Source: an uncultured Muribaculaceae bacterium (GTDB taxonomy: Bacteria; Bacteroidota; Bacteroidia; Bacteroidales; Muribaculaceae). From it: a stretch of 23,660 nucleotides of DNA. Within the stretch, counting starts at the first letter, position 1. The number at the start of each line of letters is the position of its first letter. Location: NCBI GenBank assembly GCA_910586595.1, contig CAJUJB010000047.1:1-23660 (forward strand), in the 5' to 3' direction. The translations under genes were made by a program, and so were the position numbers. The notes beneath the pieces are model-generated. The model was not told the DNA's origin. It saw nothing but the letters and a program-made list of their open reading frames with translations, and searched no databases. Of this stretch, positions 7,949 through 14,535 are shown one piece after another.

Positions 7949-10168
7949 TTATTCCTGTGATTGGGTATCGGGCGTAGAGCCTTCGGCATCATTGCCCTGC
8001 TGTTTAGCGGCGCCCGGCCTACGGCGGCGGCGACGTCTGCGACGACGTGGTTTGTCAGCCGGCGAGTCGGCCGAAGCTTCGTCAAGCTCCTCCTGGTCAT
8101 CCGCTTCATCATCAACATCACCCTCGTCTTCTGTGACTACAGATGGAGGGGTCTGTGCGGGTGCAGATTCCGGAGCAGGAACTTCGGCAGGGGCAGCCAC
8201 CGTCACATTGGCAGTCTCCTCAGATGAAGACAACAAAGCGGCCTCCTCTGCAAGGTCTTCCTCAGTAGGTTGAGGCAATAGTTTCGGCTGCTTGGTAGCC
8301 TGTGATGGTGCGGTCGCTGGCTGAGGCTTTTGCTTGCGGGCTTGCTTGGGCTGCACATCAGCCGGGGTGTTATCGGCTTCAGTAGCCTCGGTTGCAGGCG
8401 CAGGCTCAGGCTTGGGTTTAGGCTCGGCTTTGGGCTTCTGGGCCTTCGGTTTAGGTTCGGGCTTAGGCTTGGCTTCAGCCTTTTTAGGCTCAGGCTTTGG
8501 TTTGGCCTCTTGCTTAGGCTTTGGCTGCTTTGAGTCATCAGCGTCCGGCTCAACACCGCGCTTACGCTTATCGGCGGCCTTGGCAGCAGAGCTTTGGCCA
8601 GAGTCTTTCTCGTCGCGAACCTGAATTTCCTTATGATCCTTGTCAACTACCCGATATTGGAGGTAGGCAAGCGATTCATCAGGTAGCACCTTGAACACGC
8701 GTCCGAGAGTACGGCGCCAACCGCCATACATCGTCGAGAAGAGACCTTTCTTGATATATGCGTCCACATACGGATGCACATACATGATGAAGTCCTTCAG
8801 GCCGAGCGTACGTACAAGGTACTCGAGTTTTTCAAAGAGAGTGTCGGTAAAGAGGATTGACGGCTGTACTTCACCCTTGCCCATACACGAGGGGCATTGC
8901 TCGGCCGTATGAATGTCGAGTGCGGGTCGCACGCGCTGGCGTGTGATCTGCATCAGGCCGAATTTACTCAGAGGCAGGATATTATGACGGGCACGATCAT
9001 TGGCCATGACCTCGCGCATATGCTCATAGAGCTGCTGGCGATGTTCACTTTTTGCCATGTCGATAAAGTCAACAACGATGATGCCGCCCATATCACGCAG
9101 ACGGAGCTGGCGGGCAATCTCGTCGGCGGCACGCAGATTCACCTCGAGGGCGTTGGTCTCCTGGTCGTTGGTCGCTTTGGAGCGGTTGCCGGAGTTTACG
9201 TCTATCACATGCAGTGCCTCGGTATGCTCGATGATGATATAAGCGCCCGACTTGAATGACACCGTTTTGCCAAACGATGACTTTATCTGGCGTGTGACAC
9301 TGAAATGGTCGAATATCGGAGCATCCTTCTCATAGAGCTTTACAATGTCGCGGCGCTCGGGGGCTATCAGATTCACATACTTGAGAATCTGAGCATGAAT
9401 ATCAGGGTCATTGACATGGATATTCTCGAAGGAAGGACTGAATACATCACGCAGCATGCCTACCACGCGATTTTCCTCTTCAAATACGAGAGCTGGAGCC
9501 GTTGAGCGCTGTGCCTTGGCACAGGCATCGTCAAATGCCTGCACAAGTGTCTTGAGCTCGTGGTTGAGCTCGGCCACCTTCTTGCCTTCAGCCGATGTGC
9601 GCACGATCACTCCGAAATTGCGGGGCTTAATGCTCTCCACGAGCTGACGGAGACGGAGTTTCTCCTCAGTCGACTTAATCTTCTGTGAGATGGAGATTTT
9701 ATCGGCAAAAGGAGTAAGTACAAGGTAACGGCCGGTAAACGAGATTTCTGTGGTGAGTCGGGGGCCTTTCGATGATATTGGCTCCTTGACAATCTGCACA
9801 AGGAGTTCCTGTCCTGGAACAAGGGTGTCGGCGACAGAGCCGTGTTTGTCGATGTCGGGCAACTGCTTGATCTGCGACATTCTGGGCTGTTTCTTGCGGT
9901 CGGCAAGCAGGGTCTTCAGAAAGTCGGAGTATGTTGCGAAGTGTGGCCCGAGATCAAGATAATGTAGGAATGCGTCTTTTTCATATCCCACGTTCACAAA
10001 GGCGGCATTGAGGCCCGGCATAAGTTTCTTGACTTTTGCCAGGTATATATCGCCGACGGCATACTCGATGTTGCGAGCCTCTTTCTGAAGACTGACCAGA
10101 CGGCCGTCCTCAAGCAGGGCTATGGTCACCTCTGATGCCTGAACGTCAACTATGAGTTCACTTTTCAT
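7949..10168 (-). CDS. rng: Ribonuclease G/E family endoribonuclease with long charged C-terminal tail
   Basis: A single-strand endoribonuclease for mRNA decay and rRNA/tRNA maturation. I take the start at 10168 (MKSELIVDV), the conserved family opening; an in-frame ATG 51 bp upstream adds an unsupported leader. The 739 residues show an S1 RNA-binding insert at about 36-130, the nuclease core with metal-binding Asp323 in VIDVNSGN and Asp367 in VVDFID, the zinc-link CPSCMGKG at 425-432, and the small domain to about 515. Beyond that, some 220 residues are low-complexity: a Lys-Pro-Glu repeat tract (about 547-590), an acidic stretch (680-698), and ten consecutive arginines at 708-717. The tail resembles the disordered RNA- and protein-binding tails of RNase E. 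Downstream is a strong terminator; upstream a long structured leader. Confidence 0.95.
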   Translation of the reverse strand: MKSELIVDVQASEVTIALLEDGRLVSLQKEARNIEYAVGDIYLAKVKKLMPGLNAAFVNVGYEKDAFLHYLDLGPHFATYSDFLKTLLADRKKQPRMSQIKQLPDIDKHGSVADTLVPGQELLVQIVKEPISSKGPRLTTEISFTGRYLVLTPFADKISISQKIKSTEEKLRLRQLVESIKPRNFGVIVRTSAEGKKVAELNHELKTLVQAFDDACAKAQRSTAPALVFEEENRVVGMLRDVFSPSFENIHVNDPDIHAQILKYVNLIAPERRDIVKLYEKDAPIFDHFSVTRQIKSSFGKTVSFKSGAYIIIEHTEALHVIDVNSGNRSKATNDQETNALEVNLRAADEIARQLRLRDMGGIIVVDFIDMAKSEHRQQLYEHMREVMANDRARHNILPLSKFGLMQITRQRVRPALDIHTAEQCPSCMGKGEVQPSILFTDTLFEKLEYLVRTLGLKDFIMYVHPYVDAYIKKGLFSTMYGGWRRTLGRVFKVLPDESLAYLQYRVVDKDHKEIQVRDEKDSGQSSAAKAADKRKRGVEPDADDSKQPKPKQEAKPKPEPKKAEAKPKPEPKPKAQKPKAEPKPKPEPAPATEATEADNTPADVQPKQARKQKPQPATAPSQATKQPKLLPQPTEEDLAEEAALLSSSEETANVTVAAPAEVPAPESAPAQTPPSVVTEDEGDVDDEADDQEELDEASADSPADKPRRRRRRRRRRPGAAKQQGNDAEGSTPDTQSQE

Positions 10169-10263
10169 CTGAGTTATCTGTGGGATGGTTGAAAAAAATG
10201 GTAGAGTTTTGGGGAACATTCAGTCGCCGTCCGCTTAAAATAAACAAAGAACAAAACTTCTGC

Positions 10264-10287
10264 CCCGCTGCTCCGTAGAGCTGCGGG
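10264..10287 (-). promoter_or_regulatory. Hairpin in the rng leader
   Basis: CCCGC (10264-10268) pairs with GCGGG (10283-10287); after a T-T mismatch, GCTC pairs with GAGC around a CGTA loop. On the minus strand it is followed by a T-rich stretch (AGAAGTTTTGTTCTTTG), so it could act as a terminator or attenuator ahead of rng. It lies 96 bp from the rng start and is the strongest of several hairpins in the 260-bp gap 10169-10428. The function is inferred; the fold is what is seen. Confidence 0.45.
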
Positions 10288-10410
10288 CCGAAGTCTGTCC
10301 TTGTTTATGTAAGCGTATTGTGACGACACAAGTAGTCGGAGAAAAAATCCGGACGAAGCGGTCGATGGCATTCAGAACGCCATACCTGCCGGGCAGGGGC
10401 GTAAGATGCC

Positions 10411-10428
10411 GACAGCCACAGGGCTGTC
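10411..10428 (-). terminator. Hairpin abutting the stop codon of the small ribosomal-type gene
   Basis: GACAGCC (10411-10417) pairs perfectly with GGCTGTC (10422-10428) around a 4-nt loop, and the stem begins at the base next to the stop codon of the 29-residue gene. On the minus strand no T-tract follows, so it may be a transcript-end protector or processing signal rather than a true terminator. Confidence 0.45.
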
Positions 10429-10518
10429 TTATTTCTTCTTATGACGGTTTTTTCTCAGACGTTTTTTGCGCTTGTGAGTAGCCATCTTGTGGCCTTTTCT
10501 TTTCTTTCCGCTGGGCAT
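10429..10518 (-). CDS. 29-residue basic protein of the AURKAIP1/COX24 (mS38/bS22-like) type
   Basis: A tiny gene between HU and rng. The product opens MPSGKKRKGHKMATHKRKK and ends RLRKNRHKKK: 29 residues, more than half Lys or Arg. The lysine/arginine pattern KMATHKRKKRLRKNRHKKK matches the C-terminal domain of mitochondrial small-subunit protein mS38 (AURKAIP1/COX24), of which mycobacterial bS22 is a relative; annotated Bacteroidetes genomes carry such short proteins here. The inferred role is a structural ribosomal protein binding 16S rRNA. Start ATG at 10518 and stop TAA at 10429 leave 89 bp to the HU gene. No Shine-Dalgarno is seen. Genes this short fall below common length cutoffs and are easily missed. 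The reading is strongly supported by the residue pattern, although a protein of 29 residues cannot be tested statistically by eye. Confidence 0.85.
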   Translation of the reverse strand: MPSGKKRKGHKMATHKRKKRLRKNRHKKK

Positions 10519-10571
10519 TTCTGTGTACGCTTTAGGAGTTAATGAATATGTTGATTAATCTATATTTTAAA

Positions 10572-10593
10572 GCATCAGCCGTAGAGCCGATGC
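10572..10593 (-). terminator. Candidate terminator downstream of HU
   Basis: GCATC (10572-10576) pairs with GATGC (10589-10593), with two more base pairs after one mismatch, 14 bp past the HU stop. On the minus strand the stem is followed by TTTAAAATATAG, a weak T-tract. It probably gives partial termination, since the small ribosomal-type gene lies just downstream. Confidence 0.4.
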
Positions 10594-10607
10594 ATGACTT
10601 TGCCGTA

Positions 10608-10889
10608 TTACTGATTGTTCTTTACCTCGTCCATGAACACGCGAGCGGGCTTGAATGCGGGAATCTTGTGCTCGGGAATGACGATGGTGGTGTTTTTAGA
10701 AATATTTCGTGCTGTCTTCTCGCAACGGGTCTTCACAATGAAGCTGCCGAAACCACGGAGATACACATTTTCGCCGCTCGCGAGCGACTCTTTTACGATT
10801 TCCATGAAGTTCTCGATAGTAGCGAGTACAGCGGCTTTTTCAATACCGGTGGTCTTCGCAATTTCGTTGACGATGTCGGCTTTAGTCAT
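10608..10889 (-). CDS. HU/IHF-family DNA-binding protein
   Basis: A histone-like nucleoid protein that binds and bends DNA as a dimer. The 93 residues match the family. An N-terminal helical dimerisation region (MTKADIVNEIAKTTGI) is followed by the family signature around LRGFGSFIVKTRCEKTARN (44-62) and the DNA-contacting arm with its turn (NTTIVIPEHKIPAFKPA, 66-82). The start gives the expected MTKADIV opening. The leader is roughly 80-100 nt long and AT-rich. HU, the mS38-like gene and rng lie in the same direction and are probably at least partly co-transcribed, although hairpins separate them. HU and IHF subunits cannot be separated reliably here, so no symbol is assigned. Confidence 0.95.
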   Translation of the reverse strand: MTKADIVNEIAKTTGIEKAAVLATIENFMEIVKESLASGENVYLRGFGSFIVKTRCEKTARNISKNTTIVIPEHKIPAFKPARVFMDEVKNNQ

Positions 10890-10977
10890 TTTTTATGTTA
10901 ATTTTTTACGATTGATAATGTATAATTCGATGTCCGAAAAGCGCAGGCATCACACCCCCCTTCTCGGTTTTGCGGTG

Positions 10978-11004
10978 CAAATATCGTAATTATTTTTCAT
11001 TCAA
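10978..11004 (-). promoter_or_regulatory. Weak candidate promoter of the HU gene
   Basis: On the minus strand, GATATTTG at 10985-10978 matches the TAnnTTTG box at seven of eight positions, and a TTG lies at 11004-11002, 16 nt upstream, a little closer than usual. Transcription would begin near 10971 and give an 80-nt leader. The match is imperfect, but the position between the big inverted repeat and HU is sensible. Confidence 0.3.
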
Positions 11005-11014
11005 GCATAAAACT

Positions 11015-11083
11015 AAGGCTCAAAATTGCGTTTTTTTTATCCGCAAAGCTTGTTTTGCGGTAAAAACAACAATTTTAAGCCTT
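11015..11083 (-). terminator. Large imperfect inverted repeat, probable terminator of the DUF308-like gene
   Basis: Three nested arms pair across 69 bp. The outer arm is AAGGCT-c-AAAATTG (11015-11028) with CAATTTT-a-AGCCTT (11070-11083). The middle arm is the T-run 11031-11039 with 11061-11069, one mismatch. The inner arm is CCGCAAA (11041-11047) with TTTGCGG (11054-11060) around a 6-nt loop. About 28 base pairs form in all. On the minus strand it begins 30 bp after the stop of the upstream gene and is followed by AGTTTTAT. A terminator is the simplest reading, though it is larger than usual for that role. Confidence 0.6.
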
Positions 11084-11113
11084 TCCGATGGGCTCAGAAA
11101 GAGACAGGTAGCC

Positions 11114-11752
11114 TTATTGCGCAGCCTCTTCCTTATGGTCGGCAGGAGCCGTTTCGGGCCTTGTTTCTTCTTTTGCGGGAGCCGCCGTCGTAGCCTTAAG
11201 CTGCCTGCGGTTGCTGGCGCCGATGCTCATTCCTTCGATGATCGTGAAAAGACCGAAGACCATGAATGCCGCGCCAGTCACAAGCATTATAGTATGCTCG
11301 CCGGGCGTGTCGGGCTTGCGCATGAAAATGAAAATCGCGCATCCTACCAAAACGGTCGGAACAAGGAAAAACCAGTTGGAAAGTTTTGCCGGACGTGCGC
11401 CAAAGAGTAATACACAGAGCTGGAAGACGGCGGCGAAAAGGATGAGGACGGCAAACATAAAGCCTACAATTGCCACGAAGGCTTTGCTGAATATAAGCAT
11501 CGACAAGCCGAGCACAACGGCCGCCGCACTCGCAATCCAACCAAAGGCCGTGCCGAACGCGCCCATCCTCGCCCTACCTTTGCGATCGCGCGAACCGAGG
11601 AATACCGTCATATTAAGCAAGCCGGAGGCCACGAATAATATTCCGGCCGCAATCACCACTCCACCGTCGGCAAGAGACGTTCTGAACAATATCAGGAGGA
11701 GTCCGACAACCATAGTCACAAGCCCTGTAAAAAATAGATTTCTTCCTTTCAT
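11114..11752 (-). CDS. DUF308/HdeD-like six-helix membrane protein
   Basis: A 212-residue inner-membrane protein of unknown function. Six hydrophobic segments are evident at about residues 5-23, 28-52, 67-88, 90-117, 125-144 and 153-176, with short loops, arranged like the repeated helix pairs of DUF308 (HdeD-like) proteins. The tail from about 180 is hydrophilic, rich in Ala, Glu and Lys, and probably cytoplasmic. HdeD itself is tied to acid resistance in E. coli, but that role should not be carried over. The gene stands alone, divergent from the operon starting at 11930, with a 177-bp gap between them that contains an inverted-repeat structure. Family membership is by topology and composition, so it is less certain than the other calls. 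Confidence 0.7.
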   Translation of the reverse strand: MKGRNLFFTGLVTMVVGLLLILFRTSLADGGVVIAAGILFVASGLLNMTVFLGSRDRKGRARMGAFGTAFGWIASAAAVVLGLSMLIFSKAFVAIVGFMFAVLILFAAVFQLCVLLFGARPAKLSNWFFLVPTVLVGCAIFIFMRKPDTPGEHTIMLVTGAAFMVFGLFTIIEGMSIGASNRRQLKATTAAPAKEETRPETAPADHKEEAAQ

Positions 11753-11793
11753 AATTGCATAAGTTGAAACATGCTGGTAAAATATTTTGTAGC

Positions 11794-11840
11794 GGCCGGC
11801 AGCCGCTGTGCTGGCACAAACGCCAGCCCTGCGACCGGCC
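11794..11840. repeat. Nested inverted repeat in the divergent intergenic region
   Basis: GCTGGC (11810-11815) pairs with GCCAGC (11822-11827) around a 6-nt loop, and an outer arm GGCCGG (11794-11799) pairs with CCGGCC (11835-11840). A competing fold, GCGGC/GCCGC, uses the left arm alone. It lies between the divergent starts at 11752 and 11930, upstream of the plus-strand promoter box, so it may be an operator or a structured 5' leader of the minus-strand gene. Confidence 0.5.
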
Positions 11841-11897
11841 TCGATACATTAATAACAATTAGAGGCTATGAATGGACGATAATACGTATTTTTTTTG

Positions 11898-11905
11898 TAC
11901 TTTTG
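11898..11905 (+). promoter_or_regulatory. -7 promoter box of the 11930-16204 operon
   Basis: TACTTTTG matches TAnnTTTG exactly and is preceded by an eight-T tract. No TTG sits at the expected upstream distance. Transcription would start near 11912, leaving a leader of about 18 nt before the ATG at 11930. This box falls inside any longer reading frame beginning at 11771, which argues for the 11930 start. Confidence 0.6.
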
Positions 11906-11929
11906 TTCTCTAAAAACCAACCAGACCTC

Positions 11930-12505
11930 ATGCCGACTCTTTTACCACCGGTTCCACCCCGCCCCATCACGGCCCGGGCCGCTGAAAACGGTCTGTGGCT
12001 GAGCATATACATAAGCGTTCTGGCTTTGTCGATGGGCATCTCGGCCTCGTTCGCGCCCGCCGCCATAGTACTATGGGGCGGCTCGATCGGTTTGCCGTTC
12101 TTTGTCTATCGTCTTCTACGCCGCAGTTCTCAAGCTACAGGAGGAGCCTTATCGTTTCCCGAGCTATGGGCCGAGGGCATCGCATCGTTCTTTCTCGGCA
12201 CCCTGATTCCGGCATTGCTCGTCTATGTTCTGCTCCGTTTTGTAGCCCCTGGATTCATTGCTGGCATCTTTGCCGACGCCATAATTCTTTTCCAGCAACA
12301 GGGCACACCCGAAGCCGAGGCCTGGGCCGAATCGCTCAGCAACCTCGTCAGTCAGCACAACATTCCCAGCGCAGCCGACGTATCGGCACAGCTCATTTCT
12401 TTTAATATAATTGCCGGCACAGCCATTTCACTCCTTGTGTCAATAGTGGTCAAAGCCCGCTCACTCAGGGCCAAAGGCCGAGCGTCGACCGGCAAGCAGC
12501 AGTAA
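11930..12505 (+). CDS. DUF4199-like membrane protein
   Basis: A 191-residue predicted inner-membrane protein, function unknown. I chose the ATG at 11930 (MPTLLPPVPP) over the in-frame ATG at 11771 because a promoter box lies between them and the extra 53 residues do not look like a protein N terminus. Hydrophobic segments lie at about residues 20-37, 41-57, 79-101 and 158-177 of the chosen protein, with a soluble-looking stretch near 102-155. The pattern and the position directly before a polyprenol-phosphate glycosyltransferase (4-bp gap) are typical of DUF4199 proteins in Bacteroidetes, as I recall them. A supporting role in envelope glycan assembly is inferred from context only. Confidence 0.75.
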   Translation: MPTLLPPVPPRPITARAAENGLWLSIYISVLALSMGISASFAPAAIVLWGGSIGLPFFVYRLLRRSSQATGGALSFPELWAEGIASFFLGTLIPALLVYVLLRFVAPGFIAGIFADAIILFQQQGTPEAEAWAESLSNLVSQHNIPSAADVSAQLISFNIIAGTAISLLVSIVVKARSLRAKGRASTGKQQ

Positions 12506-12509
12506 ACAT

Positions 12510-13466
12510 ATGGATATTTCGGTTATAGTACCTTTATATAATGAAGAAGAATCGCTCCCGGAACTGAACGCATGGATTGCGAGGGTTATGAAGGAGCATA
12601 ATTTCTCGTACGAAGTCATCTATGTCGACGATGGCTCGACCGACACGTCCTGGAATGTGATCCGCTCACTACGTGAAGCAGACCCCGAGCATGTCAAAGG
12701 CGTGTCCTTCCGCCGTAATTACGGCAAATCACCGGCTCTCAACACCGGATTCAGACTCGCAAAGGGTGATGTGGTGATAACCATGGACGCCGATCTTCAG
12801 GACAGCCCCGACGAAATTCCCGAGCTATTCCGTATGATCACCGAGGATGGATATGACCTTGTGAGCGGATACAAGCAGAAACGCTACGATCCTCTGTCGA
12901 AGACCATCCCGACCAAGCTCTTCAATGCCACCGCGCGCAAAGTAAGCGGCATCAAGAATCTGCACGACTTCAATTGCGGGCTCAAGGCCTACCGTTCTGT
13001 TGTTGTAAAGCATATAGAGGTATACGGCGACATGCACCGCTATATCCCCTACCTGGCCAAGCTCGCCGGCTTCAACCGCATAGGTGAAAAAGTTGTTCAC
13101 CATCAAGCCCGTAAATACGGCAAGACCAAATTCGGGCTCGACCGTTTCATCAACGGTTACCTCGACCTCGCCACCCTTTGGTTTACCGGAAAATTCGGCA
13201 AGAAACCCATGCACCTCTTCGGCTTGCTCGGCAGCCTGATGTTCTTTCTTGGATTTGTGGCTGTAATTGTGGTCGGTGGCATGAAACTCTACCACATGCA
13301 CTCCGGTCAGCACTATATCCTTGTTACCGACTCGCCTTATTTTTACATTTCTCTCGTGCTCATGCTGCTTGGATCACAACTCTTCCTCGCAGGTTTCGTT
13401 GGAGAACTTGTGGTGAGGAACTCCCCGAAGCGGAACGAATATGAATTGCGCGAAGTAATCGAATAA
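12510..13466 (+). CDS. GT2 family glycosyltransferase, polyprenol-phosphate sugar synthase type
   Basis: Transfers a sugar from a nucleotide donor to a polyprenyl phosphate at the inner membrane, like dolichol-phosphate mannose synthase or GtrB. The 318 residues carry a GT-A domain: DISVIVPLYNEEESL at the start, VDDGSTD (39-45), the metal-binding DAD (93-95) in TMDADLQDSPDE, and NCGLKAYR (155-162). Two C-terminal membrane helices follow, about 236-260 and 276-302, which is the DPM1/GtrB arrangement. The donor sugar cannot be read from the sequence. It starts 4 bp after the DUF4199-like gene, and a nitroreductase follows 14 bp after its stop, so all are in one operon. Confidence 0.92.
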   Translation: MDISVIVPLYNEEESLPELNAWIARVMKEHNFSYEVIYVDDGSTDTSWNVIRSLREADPEHVKGVSFRRNYGKSPALNTGFRLAKGDVVITMDADLQDSPDEIPELFRMITEDGYDLVSGYKQKRYDPLSKTIPTKLFNATARKVSGIKNLHDFNCGLKAYRSVVVKHIEVYGDMHRYIPYLAKLAGFNRIGEKVVHHQARKYGKTKFGLDRFINGYLDLATLWFTGKFGKKPMHLFGLLGSLMFFLGFVAVIVVGGMKLYHMHSGQHYILVTDSPYFYISLVLMLLGSQLFLAGFVGELVVRNSPKRNEYELREVIE

Positions 13467-13480
13467 AAATACCAGAACCG

Positions 13481-14005
13481 ATGGATAAAGATTTTCTCGG
13501 GCTGGCGGCTGCCCGATATTCCTGCCGCTCATATTCTTCCCGACAGCCGGAAGCCGAAAAAATTGACTATATACTCGAGGCTGCCCGCCTCGCCCCCTCG
13601 GCCTGCAACCGACAGCCCTGGCGCTTCATTGTCATCGGCAGCGAGGATGAAGAGGGCCGAAACGCGATTCTTAAATCCTATAACCGTGAGTGGATTGCCT
13701 CCGCGCCTGTATATATCGTGATCTGCGGAGTACCATCGGAAGGATGGGTAAGGGCTTGCGACAATCACTCACACATTGATGTTGACACATCGATCGCCAC
13801 CGAACATATGTGTCTGGCGGCCACCGACTGCGGCCTCGCAACGTGCTGGATATGCAATTTCGACCCTAAGACATTAGCTGAGGATCTCCACCTCTCCGAC
13901 GACATCGTACCCATCGCCATACTGCCCGTAGGATATGCCGCCGAAGGCTCTCCAGTGCCTACCAAGCAGCGCCGGAAGCTCGATGAAATTGTGATCAGAC
14001 GGTGA
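13481..14005 (+). CDS. Nitroreductase-family FMN oxidoreductase
   Basis: A 174-residue cytoplasmic flavoprotein that uses NAD(P)H to reduce an unknown, probably small electrophilic substrate. The FMN-binding N-terminal motif is clear (ARYSCRSYSSRQPEAEKI at 11-28, then APSACNRQPWRF at 38-49), as is the second half (IATEHMCLAATDCGLATCW at 105-123). The central region is short, as in the small nitroreductases of anaerobes. Several cysteines (15, 42, 82, 93, 111, 117, 122, 125) are notable but have no obvious cluster spacing. Its stop overlaps the GTG start of the next gene by 4 bp, indicating translational coupling. Confidence 0.92.
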   Translation: MDKDFLGLAAARYSCRSYSSRQPEAEKIDYILEAARLAPSACNRQPWRFIVIGSEDEEGRNAILKSYNREWIASAPVYIVICGVPSEGWVRACDNHSHIDVDTSIATEHMCLAATDCGLATCWICNFDPKTLAEDLHLSDDIVPIAILPVGYAAEGSPVPTKQRRKLDEIVIRR

Positions 14006-14535
14006 AAAAGAGTCTATTCATATTACTAAGCATACTGACCTGCATGTGGCTGCTCATATCGTGCAACACATCGGGGTGTGTCAATAACCAGAACTCCATT
14101 CCTCTGGCCGGCTTCTACTCTTCGGAGACAGGGGCCTCAGCCAGCTTGAACAGCATCAATATCCATGGTATCGGGGCCCCAGGCGACAGCCTTATTCTCG
14201 CCGCCGGCTCTCCGGCCACACAGGTATATCTACCGATGCGCTCGGCCTATGAATCTGTATCATGGTGCCTGAGTTATGCAGAGCCTGACCTCGACATTCC
14301 TGAGTTGAACGACACGATAAGCTTCGATTACTTTTCAGAGCCATTCTTCGCCTCCGAAGAGTGCGGAGCCATGTATTGTTACCGCATATGGCGGATGAAT
14401 CACACCACCCATCTGATCGACTCCGTGATAATTGCAGACTCGCTTATCACCAATGTGGATCTGGAAAGGATAAAGATTTACTTCCGCACACAAGAATCCG
14501 AGCCGATGCCCGACCAACCTGAAGTAGCCGAATGA
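14002..14535 (+). CDS. DUF6452-like lipoprotein
   Basis: A 177-residue predicted lipoprotein of unknown function. It starts at GTG 14002, overlapping the nitroreductase stop by 4 bp (GTGA); the resulting N terminus (MKKSLFILLSILTCMWLLIS followed by Cys21) is a proper signal peptide with lipobox, which supports this start. The mature part contains NTSGCVNNQNSIPLAGFYS, a feature I associate with DUF6452, followed by a beta-rich region up to about residue 160. The next gene overlaps it by 4 bp. DUF6452-like and DUF6048-like genes are adjacent in other Bacteroidetes to my knowledge, suggesting a joint envelope role, otherwise unknown. Confidence 0.75.
   Translation: MKKSLFILLSILTCMWLLISCNTSGCVNNQNSIPLAGFYSSETGASASLNSINIHGIGAPGDSLILAAGSPATQVYLPMRSAYESVSWCLSYAEPDLDIPELNDTISFDYFSEPFFASEECGAMYCYRIWRMNHTTHLIDSVIIADSLITNVDLERIKIYFRTQESEPMPDQPEVAE

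Noticed and set aside
8399..8530. Short DNA repeats that might look like a tandem-repeat locus or CRISPR remnant
   Set aside because: The periodicity reflects the Lys-Pro-Glu codons of the RNase tail; the units are not identical and have no spacers.
10169..10219. N-terminal extension of RNase G/E from the ATG at 10219
   Set aside because: The family's conserved opening (MKSELIVDV) begins at 10168 and the 17 extra residues have no match to the family pattern.
11196..11762. Plus- and minus-strand open frames overlapping the DUF308-like gene
   Set aside because: The minus frame at 11114-11752 has clear membrane helices and a sensible start; the others lack any hydrophobic pattern or motif.
11771..11929. 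Longer N terminus for the DUF4199-like protein
   Set aside because: The extra 53 codons cover a GC-rich inverted repeat and contain the TACTTTTG promoter box; the sequence does not look like a protein start.
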